A stretch of 64,000 nt of DNA, taken from Rhinopomastus cyanomelas (Eukaryota; Chordata; Aves; Bucerotiformes; Rhinopomastidae). Position numbers and translations under genes: made by a program. Under the pieces are notes generated by a model that worked only from the letters and a program-made list of their open reading frames with translations, did not search any database and had not been told where the DNA came from. Positions 1 through 9,701 of the stretch are shown one piece after another (position 1 is the stretch's first letter; each line of letters starts with the position of its first letter). The stretch spans positions 62,001 through 126,000 of the forward strand of contig VXBP01002538.1 of NCBI GenBank assembly GCA_013400115.1. Direction: 5' to 3'.

Positions 1-169
1 TTTCCTTTGGCAACTGTTAATGCTAGCCTTCTTGTTACTTATAGTAAAAAAAACCCCACGATATCGGTATCAAGCAGAATTACTTCAGTTTCTATTTCGG
101 AGGTTGTTTATAATGGCTTGGGCACTACAAAGGTCAGTTGGTTGTCACTTGCTGCATGAACTTACTCAC

Positions 170-336
170 CGCAGCTCCTCCAGCACTTGCTGCACTTCTC
201 GCAAGGCATCGGCCTCCAGGTTATTAATGAGCTCCTTACGATACCGAGCGATGAAGGGAATGGTGTTTTCTTCTTGAAAGAGGCAAATCAAGTTTGCACA
301 TACCCATGGCTCAACGTTTGTTATTTCTGACAAGGC
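170..336 (-). CDS. SRBD1: SRBD1 coding exon 4 (residues 205-259)
   Basis: This internal exon encodes the start of the Tex/Spt6-like core of SRBD1. The translation begins ALSEITNVEPWV and contains TIPFIARYRKELINNL, the characteristic N-terminal motif of the Tex family (bacterial Tex, eukaryotic Spt6-like proteins). It then continues EADALREVQQVLEEL. A pyrimidine-rich acceptor ending in TCTGACAG lies just before position 336, and the donor GTGAGT begins at 169. The exon is 167 nt: 55 codons plus two bases of a split Arg codon. It enters in phase 0, matching the preceding exon, which ends in CAG. SRBD1 proteins carry Tex-type, YqgF-like, helix-hairpin-helix and S1 RNA-binding segments, and those downstream parts lie outside the window. 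Identity is close to certain from my recall of the human protein. The biochemical role in vertebrates is poorly defined; nuclear RNA or chromatin-linked function is inferred from the family. Confidence 0.95.
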
Positions 337-1196
337 CTGTCAGAAGCAAAACAAAAATCAACCCCAGGAACATTTAGAGGGCTGATAGTGTTAAACAGCC
401 TCTCACTCACAACACCTGGAACTTTGGTTTTGTTTTAAATCAACAGTGGCATACCTGATGGTCAAATAAAACATTCAAATCCCACAAACCCAGAGCTGAT
501 AAAAATATCAGTCCACCCATAACTGTAAACCAGCATTACTAAAGGACATAAATGACAAGTTCTCCATCTGCATTTCATAAAGGGTTTTAGAAGACTCAGG
601 AACAAAGCTTAAGCAGGCAGTACAAAGGATGGTGAAGAGAATATGCCCAATCTAGTCCCCTTCTGCTCATACTAAAATCTTCCATAACCAGTTATGTCCC
701 AGCATAGAAGTTATCCTAAATCTGTCTTTACATGAACAGTTTCAAAGTTAACATCCTACAAAAACAGAGGTGACATCTCCTTTGATGTTCTGAGGTAGCA
801 GCCTCCTTCTTGATGACATTTAGATGAGTCTGTAGAATAAAATGATCCACACTAACTTACACAACTGTGCAGAGAGATCCCAACTCTTCCAGCTTCCCTT
901 TCTGCAGGAGTTTCCATTGCAGACAACCACAAGAAAACCCCATGTACCAATACAGAAGAAAGGTGCAAATTGTTACACCTCCATACTAAAGACTAATACA
1001 CAGATACTAGAATTATGTTCAACAGTCATCAACCAAACCTTTACTTCTATCTGCATTATGGTAACTCATGCAGAGGTTAAGTGACTACAATGATTCTGAC
1101 ACTCCAGGTGATGCCCAAAGGACTGGAACTGTATGTTGAGGTTCTAAGTGCTATGTAGGAAACTGTTTCACTGATACCCCAAAAGAGTTATCATAC
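337..1196 (-). other. SRBD1: SRBD1 intron between coding exons 3 and 4
   Basis: This is ordinary AT-rich intron. The donor GTATGA is at 1196 and the acceptor TCTGACAG ends at 337. I see no recognisable repeat or RNA gene. The two shorter introns (1557-2033 and 2203-2603) are likewise featureless. Confidence 0.85.
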
Positions 1197-1556
1197 CTGT
1201 ACAATGTCCCAGTTCATTTCAAATTCTTCTTTTATTTTGCCTCGTAGATTTTTAACTGGTTTTCCTTCAGGACTTGTAGTTGACTTAATCTTTTTCAAAG
1301 GTGGTTCATCAAATGCAAAATCCTCTTCACATTTCTCAAGTTTCACTGAGTCTCCCTCTATGGGAACACTAGTGGAGGGTTTTTCATCACACTTTGAATT
1401 CTTTGTGTTCTTCAGCTGGAAAGAATTTATTTTCCTTTTTTTCAGCACTTCTAGCTTTTGATTTAAAATTTCTGGTTTAGTGCCTGCACCTTCCTCCTTA
1501 GGTTTCAGAAGCTGCATTGTATTTTCTTCTGCAGGAGCAACAGGTAAGGACACATC
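1197..1556 (-). CDS. SRBD1: SRBD1 coding exon 3 (residues 85-204)
   Basis: The exon is exactly 120 codons, phase 0 at both ends. The acceptor CCTTCTTGGCAG precedes 1556 and the donor GTATGA starts at 1196. The peptide is hydrophilic, lysine- and acid-rich and probably disordered. It begins DVSLPVAPAEENTMQ, carries basic stretches (LKKRKIN; PPLKKIKS) that could act as nuclear localisation signals, and ends KIKEEFEMNWDIVQ. That last block is nearly the same as the human SRBD1 segment just before the Tex domain, which anchors the call. The middle is poorly conserved relative to human, as expected for a linker. A methionine codon at 1571-1569 lies in frame upstream, but it is inside the intron and is not the start. 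Confidence 0.93.
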
Positions 1557-2033
1557 CTGCCAAGAAGGCATTGAAATTCACTTAAACATTGACTATGACA
1601 AACCTGTTCAACATTAAAATGAAGACCTAGCGAGACTTGATAGCAAGACAAGTGATGTCTCAGTCTGGCATAGAAAGGCCAATCCAGAAACCAAAAAACA
1701 TCTTGTGTGGAGCAAAAGGTACAAACATACCCAGCAGGACTATGACTTTAAAAAATAAAATTATTCTGGAAAGGGCTTAATTGGGATCTTCTTCAGAAGA
1801 TGCCAACACACAGCCTTTGCCTCCAACTCAAGAGCGTAAGGAAAGTTGAGAGGAGCACAGAAGCACCTCTGTTAAGAAACTGTTAAGAAGCCACATTTAT
1901 CAGACACACTGAATATTCACATTAACACCGCAGTCAGATGAGCTGGTCACACTCAGGACACCAAGTGAACCAGACCTATGCTCACATTACTTGCCACCTA
2001 CAGTGATTAAATGTCTTGCTCACAGATACTCAC

Positions 2034-2202
2034 CATTTCCTCTTTTATTGCTGCTACCTTCTTGATTCTTTTCCTTGCCACAGCAGGCTGTGGAGCAGCA
2101 GCTTTTTTAGGTTTTGTCTCATTTTTCTTTGGCAGTTGAGGTCTCTTGGTGATTTTTCTTTTTGGCTCCCACTCTTCTTCTTCTTCCTCTGATTCAGATG
2201 TT
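2034..2202 (-). CDS. SRBD1: SRBD1 coding exon 2 (residues 28-84)
   Basis: This exon is not visible as a long ORF but is recognisable by splice signals and homology. The acceptor TTATTTTTCAG ends at 2203 and the donor GTGAGT starts at 2033. The first base completes a Leu codon split with exon 1, and 56 codons follow. The peptide starts TSESEEEEEEWEPKRKITKRP and is very acidic, then very basic (PKKNETKPKK, ARKRIKKVAA), ending AIKEEM. The acid run followed by W-E-P and lysine-rich sequence matches the layout of the human SRBD1 N-terminus. The basic blocks are likely nuclear localisation signals. The region is probably intrinsically disordered. Confidence 0.9.
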
Positions 2203-2603
2203 CTGAAAAATAAACACGCAATATTGTTTAGAAAAATAAATTTAAAAGAAAAACCCAGAAGGAATAACGATATTCATTACAAAATAATTTTATTTCTAAC
2301 ATGAAATGAACAGGAAAACAGGACAGAAAGGCAGACAAGCTCAAGATGTCTTCGCAGAGCTAAGAGACCTAATGATTGACCAAGTATACTGGAAAGCTGG
2401 TCACTGGGATTCATATACGCCCAGTTCTGTCTGGACAGCTAGAGACTGACTAATTTCAGTATGAGCATGAAGAGCACAAAGGTAATTTGTGGTTCTGAAT
2501 CAAAGTTTTGGGCAGTGAAACTTTTTAAGGAGTTTTTAAAAGGTTTTTGCTAAGCTTGTGGTTGATAAAAATGATTTTTTCAAGTAATTCTAAGTAGTCT
2601 TAC

Positions 2604-2686
2604 AAATTCAGAAATGAATGTGGGTCATCATCTTCTGATGTAAAGGATTTGGCTTCACATTTCACCCGTCTTGGCAGAGATGACAT
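2604..2686 (-). CDS. SRBD1: SRBD1 coding exon 1 with start codon (residues 1-28)
   Basis: The exon starts with ATG at 2686-2684, directly after a strong acceptor (TCTTTCTGTTCCAG). The intron therefore ends one base before the start codon and the whole 5' UTR comes from upstream exon(s). The peptide begins MSSLPRRVKCEAKSF; human SRBD1 begins MSSLPRRAK, which fixes the start. The exon runs 27 codons plus two bases, ending at donor GTAAGA (2603). The split codon joins the next exon to give Leu. The start context depends on the last bases of the upstream exon. Confidence 0.92.
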
Positions 2687-3757
2687 CTGGAACAGAAAGA
2701 ACGAGAACAGTTGGTTGAATTATATTCTCTTCCACGACCCTTGAACTCATTGCCAAGTGTGTTCTCAAAACATCTTTGCCAGTCAGTTTCTGTGGTCCAG
2801 GAGAGCCTTGAAGTCTGTTCCACTGACTGACATCCCATTAAGTGACTAGTTACAATATGCGTCTGTCCCAGGAAAACCCAAATCTTCACAGAAAACCCAC
2901 TACTCACCTTCTCAGGTGACTTTTCACTAAGACACTTGCAACTCCACCCTGTCACTCTGCTTCTCCCTTTTCTTCTGCTCTTTATACCTGGAGGGTCACT
3001 ATCATAGTCCTGGAATTATTTTTTCCAATTATCTCAGAGGCATGCAAATGATGCTTCCTATTTATATCATAATCTGTGAACAGGAGAAACAAAAAAACCA
3101 CGATGCCCATTACCAAAGATTTCCAGAATTAGGTAAAACCACTGCCAGGCGGATGTCTGATCCTTTGTTTCTTGTAGGCTCTGGGACACTTCTCACACAG
3201 TTGGGCCCCATAGATCTCTGTTTGTTATTATCTCCAATCATTATATGATTATCTGCCCTATTTCTTCAGATAATCCAGCCTAGATGGGTATTTTTCAGCA
3301 TCCCAGGCAATTCTGCAAACTGGTGAACATCTTTGAACCAGAGTATCATGGACAACCAGACCCGTACAGCATCTGTTCTCTGTCACACATCAGCCTTATC
3401 AGTTCTTACAGGCACACGGTGAGCTGGGACTGCCTGGGACATAAACTCCAACTTTAATTGTATTACCCATCTACTACCTTTTCTTAAGAGGCTTAACTTT
3501 GTTCCTAAAGGCAAGTTCCTAGTTTGAATTAAGATCAGATGTGAATTTTGAGCACAAAACCCATTTCAGAGCAACTCTCCACAAACAGGCATGCCATGGT
3601 CAGAAGCCAGAATGAACCTCTATAGCTCAGAATAAAAACCCAGTACCAAAAAGCAGCTGTGAGATAAAAGGCAAAGCATAAGAAAGCCATGATAATTCAC
3701 TCTGAGATGGAACCAGGTTATAAGCACCTCCCCTCCTCTCTGCTTTTGAGAGCAGTC

Positions 3758-4408
3758 TCAAGGAGAAGGACTTGAGGGTGTTGGTAGATGAAAAGCTCAG
3801 CATAAGCCAGCAGTGTGTGAGAGCAAACACAGAAGGCCAACCATGTCCTAGGCTGGATCAAATGTGTCATCAGCAAGTGAAGGGAGGGGATTCTCACCCT
3901 TTGCTCTGCTCTGGTGAGACCTTACCTGGAGTCCTGCATCCAACTCTGGAGTCTCTAGCCTAAAAAGGACATGGAACTGTTGGAGCAAGTCCAAAGGAGG
4001 CCACAAGGATGATCAGAATTGGAGCTGTTCAGCCTGGAAGAAGGCTCAGGGAGGGCTTTACAGCAGCTTCCAGTACCTGATGGGGCAACAGGAAAGCTGG
4101 AGAGTGACTTCATATGAAGGACTCCAGTGATAGGACAAGGGGGATGGTTTCAATCTAGAAGAGGGTAGAATTAGAGTAGATCTTAGGAATAAATTCCTCT
4201 CTGTGAGGGTGCTGAGGCAGTGGAACAGGTTGTTCAGGGAAGCTGTGGCTACTCCATTCCTGGAAGTGTTCAAGGCCAGGTTGGATGGGGCTCTGGGCAA
4301 CCTGGTCTGGTGAGAGGGTATCCCTGCCCATGGCGAGGGGTTGGGACTGGATGATCTATGAGGTCCCTTCCAACACAAACCATTCTGTGATTCTACAGTT
4401 CTATGATA
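3758..4408 (+). repeat. CR1 LINE, 3' about 650 bp, degraded
   Basis: The left end still decodes as the CR1 ORF2 C-terminal region (KDLGVLVDEKLSISQQCVRA). It runs into the usual 3' end, with GGTCCCTTCCAA and CATTCTGTGATTCT near 4370-4395. It is 5'-truncated, as nearly all CR1 copies are, and its reading frame is broken by stops. It is among the longer copies here. Confidence 0.9.
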
Positions 4409-6117
4409 ATACGTCCAATCAACTAACTGCACTTCAGATTTGTAGAAACAGGATCAGTAATGTGCTACTGATATTCTTTCAGTGTATAAAAAAAAAAGTC
4501 ATATTTTTTCAAATTTAAATCCACAAAAGTCCTCCTGGTTGGATTCCAAGATGCCAGACAGATGTCTGCTAAATTTTCCTCCTGCACTGGGGTGTGCTAA
4601 CACCTACAGCTAATGACTAAGAACAACAGTCTCTGTGAATCACTGTGAGGATGGAAGAAGACAGACAAGTGGAAGAAAAAGCGAGTTTAAATGCCACTGA
4701 GAATGACGAATAACTATGACAGACTATATTTTTTCAAAAAAAAAGCTTAGAAACAGTCCCTAGAGAGAGGAAGACTCAAGAAAACTGCCTTTAGCTCTTC
4801 CTTCATTGAAAGTGAGTGCTGCATTCTACTATGAGAAGGAAAAGCTTGTGTGGATCTGCATCCCCTTCCCAAAGCCAGAACATCCCTGTAGCTTTAGAAG
4901 AGTCTATGGCTAAGCTAAAAAATTAAGAGTAACCACACCAGAGACAGGCCAAGGCAAGCTGGGTTTTTCCATTCCTGGGTCTGTGCTCTGTGTCACTGCA
5001 TCTTATCACAGGGGTTCAGTGCTTGGTGTCTCCTGCACCCACCACCAAAGTGCCCAGTGACAGCACGGGTGACCCAGCCACCCAGTGTAGGATTCCACTG
5101 CTTGCCACCTGTGCACTGGGCTCATGCAAGCTCTGCTGTAGCACCTCTGAGGCCGGATAACTTTCAAGTAACCCTCACTAACGCATTCTGTCTTCTTTTA
5201 TGCATGTCAGCAGCAGCTTTCCCTTAATTTAAAAACATGTTCTTGGAGAGGGTACTTAACCATCTCATGATCAGTATCTTACTCACATGCCAGACAATAT
5301 GAGGAAACTTTGGCCTTGCCTGTGCACTTAACGACTCCTGCTTCATTTCAGCTCTATATATGATTTTGGGTGTCTATGCGACAAGTAGGAACCTTAATGC
5401 TGAACCTTCACACTAGACCCTTGATTTTCTATTCAAGGTAATTAAAGCTTCTACAAAGAACAGCAGGCAGCAAACAGCATGGCTAGAAACAGCCCAATTT
5501 TCTTTGCTCTACATACTTACTCACCACTAAAGCCTTGCTCCTCCACAAAACCCAAAGCAGGATCAGCATGCTCTTCAGAAGTTCTTCCATTTCAAAAGAA
5601 AGAAGACTCTGCAGAGCTACTACGCTGCCCAGTGAAGATGAGTGAAGCTTTTTAAACCAGATAAATATAGGCAGTATGTAAAATGTGGATAAATATATCT
5701 CCCAGGTCTACTCTCCAAACTGTTTGGCACCAGTTCTGTTGCCAGTTCTTTTGTTCCCACCACTTCTATTCTCTGCTCATGCTGGAGCTGTCCCTGACAG
5801 CTGTAAATAGCTTCTCCCTGCAGGTCAGCTGCTCCTTAAAATAAGGTTAGTTTGGTGTTGGACCATGCCAGGAATAAAGAATTACAAGGTAGCTCTTCTT
5901 ATCCTTCACTGTGTAGGATCTTAATAGGGGGATGCAAAAACAGAATGTCATCATGGCAGATTTAAAACTAATCTTGACATATTAAGTCATAAATGTCCCT
6001 CAAAGATAGAAAAACGTTGATCTGAATGTCTGTTGCAACTCACAACTCAAACAGATCCTTCTCCCTGAAGGTCCAGGATTTAAAATAAACAACCTGCCAC
6101 AAGACAGACCTGAGTCT

Positions 6118-6195
6118 TACCAAAACTAACGACGTCAGTTACCAAAACTAACGTCAGTTACCAAAACTAACCACATCAGTTACCAAAACTAACTC
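6118..6195. repeat. Short tandem repeat, about 20-22 bp unit, four copies
   Basis: Four units share ACCAAAACTAAC followed by CGTCAGTT-like sequence. Unit length varies between 18 and 22 bases through small deletions. The first two units carry an ACGTCA (CRE-like) core. Confidence 0.85.
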
Positions 6196-7700
6196 CATGC
6201 CAGTAACTGCAAACAACACCCCCAAACATCTTCATCAGAAAAGGACACAAACTTCTAAAGGTCTTTTCCAGTTAAACTAGTATGTTCCTTTCAGGATGGA
6301 AGCCTGCACCAAACTACTCAAAACTCTGCTCTACAGCCTCTGCTTTCCTAGTGTGAACAGAAGAGTGAAGATAGCACAACTCTGTGATATAGCTTCTTGA
6401 ACACCATCATTTTACCTGAATGACAATTTATTATGACACAGAGCAACCAGGATAAGGAGTACACCTCCCACAGGGCAAAAGAGATAGTTATGCATCTCGA
6501 TGGTGGAGACATTCATGAAAACTCTTCTATCACTCCAGGAGGTTTTTATCACCCACAACAGCTATGCTGTACTTCAAAATATAAATCTGACTCACTGTAA
6601 CCCTCTCGAAGGTAAACTCTTGGAGGACTCACAGACACTTTGTGAATGAAGAAGATTGTGCAGTCTATTGCAAGGACTTTTCCTGCATGAAGCCAGTCAG
6701 GAATCACTGAAAGAGGAGTCACAAGGAGCAATCAGGTGAATCCAATGCTAAATGGAAAATTACAGCCAGAAAGAAAATGAGAGACTGAGTGCACATACAG
6801 AGTAACAGGAAAGGCACTAATGGGAAAAGGCATAAGTCTAGCCTTCTTACAGAAGTGGCACCAAAAGGACAGAACACCCTTAGAAACCACAATCTCCTTC
6901 AAGCCTCTTTCCTGGGGAAAAGGAACAGCCGGCACTTTGTAGCAGCCTGGCAGAGCATGGCATGAGGGGTGTGCAGAAGGTGTTGGAACAAACACCTTGC
7001 ATACATCTCAGTGTTCTTAAATCCTTTGTCTCAAAGAACTTGAGCCACCAACACTCTGCTGCACTATGTGCAGCTACTCCTCCTCCCCAAGTCACTCAGA
7101 GGAAGGGTTATGTCTCTCCTCCTGAAGGACAACTGGACGTGCGGCTGCTCTGCACGGTAACAGGTACAGCCAGGTTCATCCACCGCTAGGGTCGGGGCAC
7201 AAACTGGACCAGGACTGAAGCACCAGCTGGTGCTCGGTGACTCGCTACCACCTAAAACGCTGCTTTTTGCCCTGGAATCGTGACTGAACTTAAAGCACTC
7301 CTAAAACACACCTGGAATCACCGTTTTTCCCCCAGTGACCCCAGTTCTCCCGGCAACACCCCAGGGAAGGTCTAACCCAGATCATTTTAATGAGAACCAG
7401 AGTAATGCCGGGTAGAACCGCGACAATAAAACCCGTCCTAATCCCTTCCTCCCGCGGGCAGTGGGGGTAGGGGAAAGACCGGAAGGACCTCAACTCCGCA
7501 CACCCTACCCCAGCCCCATCCCAGTGGGTGCCGCGGACCCCATCTCCACCCACGGGGCATCGCCGTTCCCGCTCAGCCGTCCAGAGGCACCGCCTGATGG
7601 CGAGAAAAGCCCACCGCGGGGAGAAGCAGCGTAGGCTGTGCCCGGGCCCAGGTCGGGGCGGGAGAGTCTCCTAGTTCCCGCCAACACCTCGCAGCATTAC

Positions 7701-7780
7701 CCGCAGCCGCCGGCCGCCGCGTTTGAAAGAGCCGCCGGGGCGGCCATGGCGGACCCGCGTCGCAGGGTGGGGCCGGAAAC
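7701..7780 (-). other. SRBD1: Probable SRBD1 non-coding exon 1 (5' UTR)
   Basis: No exon start is proven, but the CpG island needs an exon to splice to the acceptor at 2687. On the minus strand a good donor, CTGCGG followed by GTAATG, begins at 7700. The sequence upstream is very GC-rich and holds a YY1-type element around CCATGG (7744-7749) and an ETS-type CCGGAA (7773-7778, plus-strand reading), as often found at housekeeping start sites. The 5' boundary is approximate. The exon lacks an SRBD1 reading frame, which fits the start codon sitting at the head of the next exon. Confidence 0.5.
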
Positions 7781-7865
7781 GGTGGCAGCAGGAAGAAGCG
7801 ACGCTGAGGGCGAGAGGGGATGTGGTCTGAGTCAGGGGGCGGAGTCAGCGTGGTCCCCCCCACCC

Positions 7866-7880
7866 ATTGGCCCGCCCAAT
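7866..7880. promoter_or_regulatory. Inverted CCAAT pair (NF-Y-type) around a GC box
   Basis: ATTGG and CCAAT pentamers lie on opposite strands, separated by CCCGC. The GC-rich spacer forms part of a CCCGCCC Sp-type box. Opposed CCAAT boxes are common in bidirectional promoters. Binding is not shown by sequence alone. Confidence 0.55.
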
Positions 7881-7897
7881 CGGATGATTCGCTCCGG

Positions 7898-7913
7898 CCA
7901 CCAGGGGGCGCTG
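7898..7913 (+). promoter_or_regulatory. CTCF-like core motif
   Basis: The string CCACCAGGGGGCGCTG is an essentially perfect match to the vertebrate CTCF core (CCASYAGRKGGC type). It lies inside the SRBD1 CpG island, oriented toward PRKCE. Occupancy is not proven. Confidence 0.7.
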
Positions 7914-8598
7914 TGCGGGCGTGGAGCGGTCCGCAGCGGGCGGGTGCAGAACGAGGCGAGCGGGGAGGGCGGGTAGGAAATCTGTTCCCTGTGCTGGAGA
8001 GTGGGGCGGGGAATGTACCCTCTGCGGTGCCCTCTCCCCACCTTGGGCCGGCGGTTACCGGTTCCGCAGATCGGGTTGAGTGGGGTGAAGGTATGGGGCC
8101 AGCGCCTGTGTGCCTCTCAGCCATCTCCCAGTTCCGCTAAGATGTTCTGTGTCGGTGCTTGGTTGAAGGGAGTTTGAAATGTTCCTGCTGCTTTTGCTGT
8201 GTAAAAGGAAATTGCCCTACTTTATAATAAAATAAGTTATTTCAAAGCTATTTTTCATCGGAGGGAGTGTTTGGAAGAGAAAACCTGAGGTGACCATCAA
8301 AAGTATCAATCTCCACCCTTTCAGATCCAGATATTCACCAGAAATTCATGTTCCTTTGCCCCCACGAAAGAATGAAACTATGAGTTATTTTTCCTTACAG
8401 CTATAAATATTTGTGCTGTGGTGCTGCAAAAAGTGTCCCAAACATCAGTCATCCTTCGTAAATTTTCATATTAAGTCACTACCCTGTGATCTCAGCCATC
8501 TCTCCTTTCTACCACCCATATCTGCCAGGGGAACAGTCAGCAAAGTCCTTGTTAAGTCCAGAATAGTGGGTGGAGAGACATAGTCAAATGGAATGTTA

Positions 8599-8712
8599 GC
8601 TTAGCTAAGCAGGATCAGGCCTGGTTTGTGCTTGGGTGGGAGACAGTGTGAGTACACCTGCTCCAGAGTTGTACTTAGATGATCTCTTGAGGTAACTTCC
8701 AACCTGTAATAT
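8599..8712 (+). repeat. Composite retroelement: 5S rRNA-derived head plus CR1-like tail
   Basis: Positions 8603-8644 match the 3' half of vertebrate 5S rRNA (AGCTAAGCAGG, GGCCTGGTT, CTTGG, TGGGAGAC) at about 36 of 42 bases. They include the 5S internal A-box region and a C-box-like segment. The first half of 5S is absent or unrecognisable. From about 8655 the sequence changes to CTGCTCCAG then ACTTAGATGATCT and TTCCAACCT, which is the 3' end of a CR1-type LINE. The head would supply Pol III promoter elements and the tail the LINE recognition site, the classic layout of a SINE. A one-time template-switch chimera or a 5S pseudogene carried by CR1 are alternatives. It is not a functional 5S gene. 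Confidence 0.75.
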
Positions 8713-8754
8713 TCTGTGCTTTTGTAATGGGTGCTGGTTGCTGGAGCCATCCCT

Positions 8755-9029
8755 GCAAGAGAATAGGGCAAGAGGAAATGGCCTTGAGGTGCTCTGGGGG
8801 AAGTTTAGGTTAGCCACAAAGAAAAACTTCTTCCTGGAAAGAGTCCTCGGGCCTTGGAACAGGCTGCCCAGCTGGATTCAAACCCAGAGATCCCTGGAGG
8901 TGTTTCAAAAGTCCTGGAGATCTGGAGCTTAGGGACAGGGTTTAGTGGTGGTCTTGGGACAGTTGGGTTAATGATTGGACTCCATAGTCTTAAAGAACTT
9001 TTCCAATCTAAATGATTCTACGATTCTAA
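8755..9029 (+). repeat. CR1 LINE 3' fragment
   Basis: The fragment contains GGCAAGAGGAAATGGCC, GGAACAGGCTGCCCAG, a GGTTAATGATTGGACT block and TTTTCCAATCTAAATGATTC, then the octamer-like GATTCTACGATTCTA end. It follows the composite element at 8599-8712 almost directly. Confidence 0.9.
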
Positions 9030-9379
9030 AAGTGGACTAAGTTGGCAGTTACATTAAAGTCGTCTTTCAAGCTTCCATTACCCTAAAAGGTCTTCTGCTT
9101 TCTATCATAAATATTTGTAACTTGTGGTTATAACTACCAGCCAGCTGCCCTCCAGCCTTTAATAGGAACATTTTCAATGGAACTAAGGTGTAATGAGCTT
9201 AAATAATCCCTTATTTTTCATCCTGTCTTTGTAACAAATGTGTGTTGAATGAGCGGGAATTACTTTAAACACAATAACATTCAATGCAGTCTCATTTTTC
9301 TGTGAGGTTCACCTGATCTCTATAGTTTTCTAGGGCCAGGAGAGAGATTTAGGCACATACTTGCCTTTATGCACAGGGC

Positions 9380-9482
9380 TGTATCTCTGGTGCCAGATCT
9401 TCAGCTGATATAAACTGCCACAGCTCTGTTGATTTAAATAGGGTCTGCGATTTGCACAAGTCAAGGGTCTGACTCACAGACC
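9380..9482. repeat. Old palindromic amniote repeat, degraded
   Basis: GCCAGATCTTCAGCTGATATAAACTG, followed by a short centre and then GATTTGCACAAG and GGGTCTGACTC, resembles a palindromic repeat common in turtle, crocodile and bird DNA. Its arms read roughly 'ggatctggccc ... cagctggtgtaaat' around a centre like CATTGAAGTCAATG. The copy is strongly diverged. I recall the pattern but not a firm family name; a non-autonomous DNA transposon is likely. Confidence 0.4.
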
Positions 9483-9649
9483 TCAGTAGGACTGTTCACG
9501 TATTCAAAGGCAATTGATTGTGTAAGTTTGTAGGCTCAGGGTTGATTCACTTGGAATTCTGTGCCTCATAAGAGGTAACCAAAGGGTAGTTTAGTGTAAT
9601 AGCAAAGAAATACCATTGCTAAGACTGAAGTGTTGTGATTTAGCCATCT

Positions 9650-9701
9650 AATATCATACATGTAGAATGTTACAATATAATATCATACATGTAGAATGTT
9701 A
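9650..9701. repeat. 24-bp direct duplication
   Basis: AATATCATACATGTAGAATG plus TTAC occurs twice, four bases apart (9650-9673 and 9678-9701). It looks like simple local duplication in AT-rich DNA. Confidence 0.8.

Larger units (their letters stand above)
2687..7700 (-). other. SRBD1: SRBD1 intron 1 (5' UTR intron)
   Basis: About 5 kb runs from the inferred donor at 7700 to the acceptor at 2687. It contains one CR1 fragment (3758-4408) and a short tandem repeat (6118-6195). Several short open frames in it match no family I know and are probably chance. The rest shows nothing recognisable. Confidence 0.65.
7440..8140. promoter_or_regulatory. SRBD1: CpG-island promoter of SRBD1
   Basis: CpG dinucleotides are dense from about 7.4 to 8.1 kb, in contrast with AT-rich flanks. 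There is no TATA box at a sensible place. Visible elements are an ATTGG (7866-7870) and a CCAAT (7876-7880) flanking a GC box (CCCGCCC), an ETS-type CCGGAA, a YY1-type ATGGCGG near the inferred start site, and a CTCF-like site at 7898-7913. The composition is that of a TATA-less housekeeping promoter driving SRBD1 to the left. Divergent transcription to the right is possible. Confidence 0.75.

Noticed and set aside
1557..1571. In-frame methionine upstream of SRBD1 coding exon 3.
   Set aside because: It lies before a strong acceptor (CTTGGCAG) inside the intron. The true start is at 2686.
3042..3248. Short plus-strand ORF in SRBD1 intron 1.
   Set aside because: No motif, and it lies in an intron of the opposite-strand gene. 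Typical chance frame.
7573..8140. Several long open frames on both strands in the SRBD1 CpG island.
   Set aside because: GC-rich DNA lacks stop codons. The frames are arginine-, proline- and glycine-rich and match no family.
8599..8662. A functional 5S rRNA gene.
   Set aside because: Only the 3' half is present and the end of the match is diverged, with no terminator T-run at the expected place.
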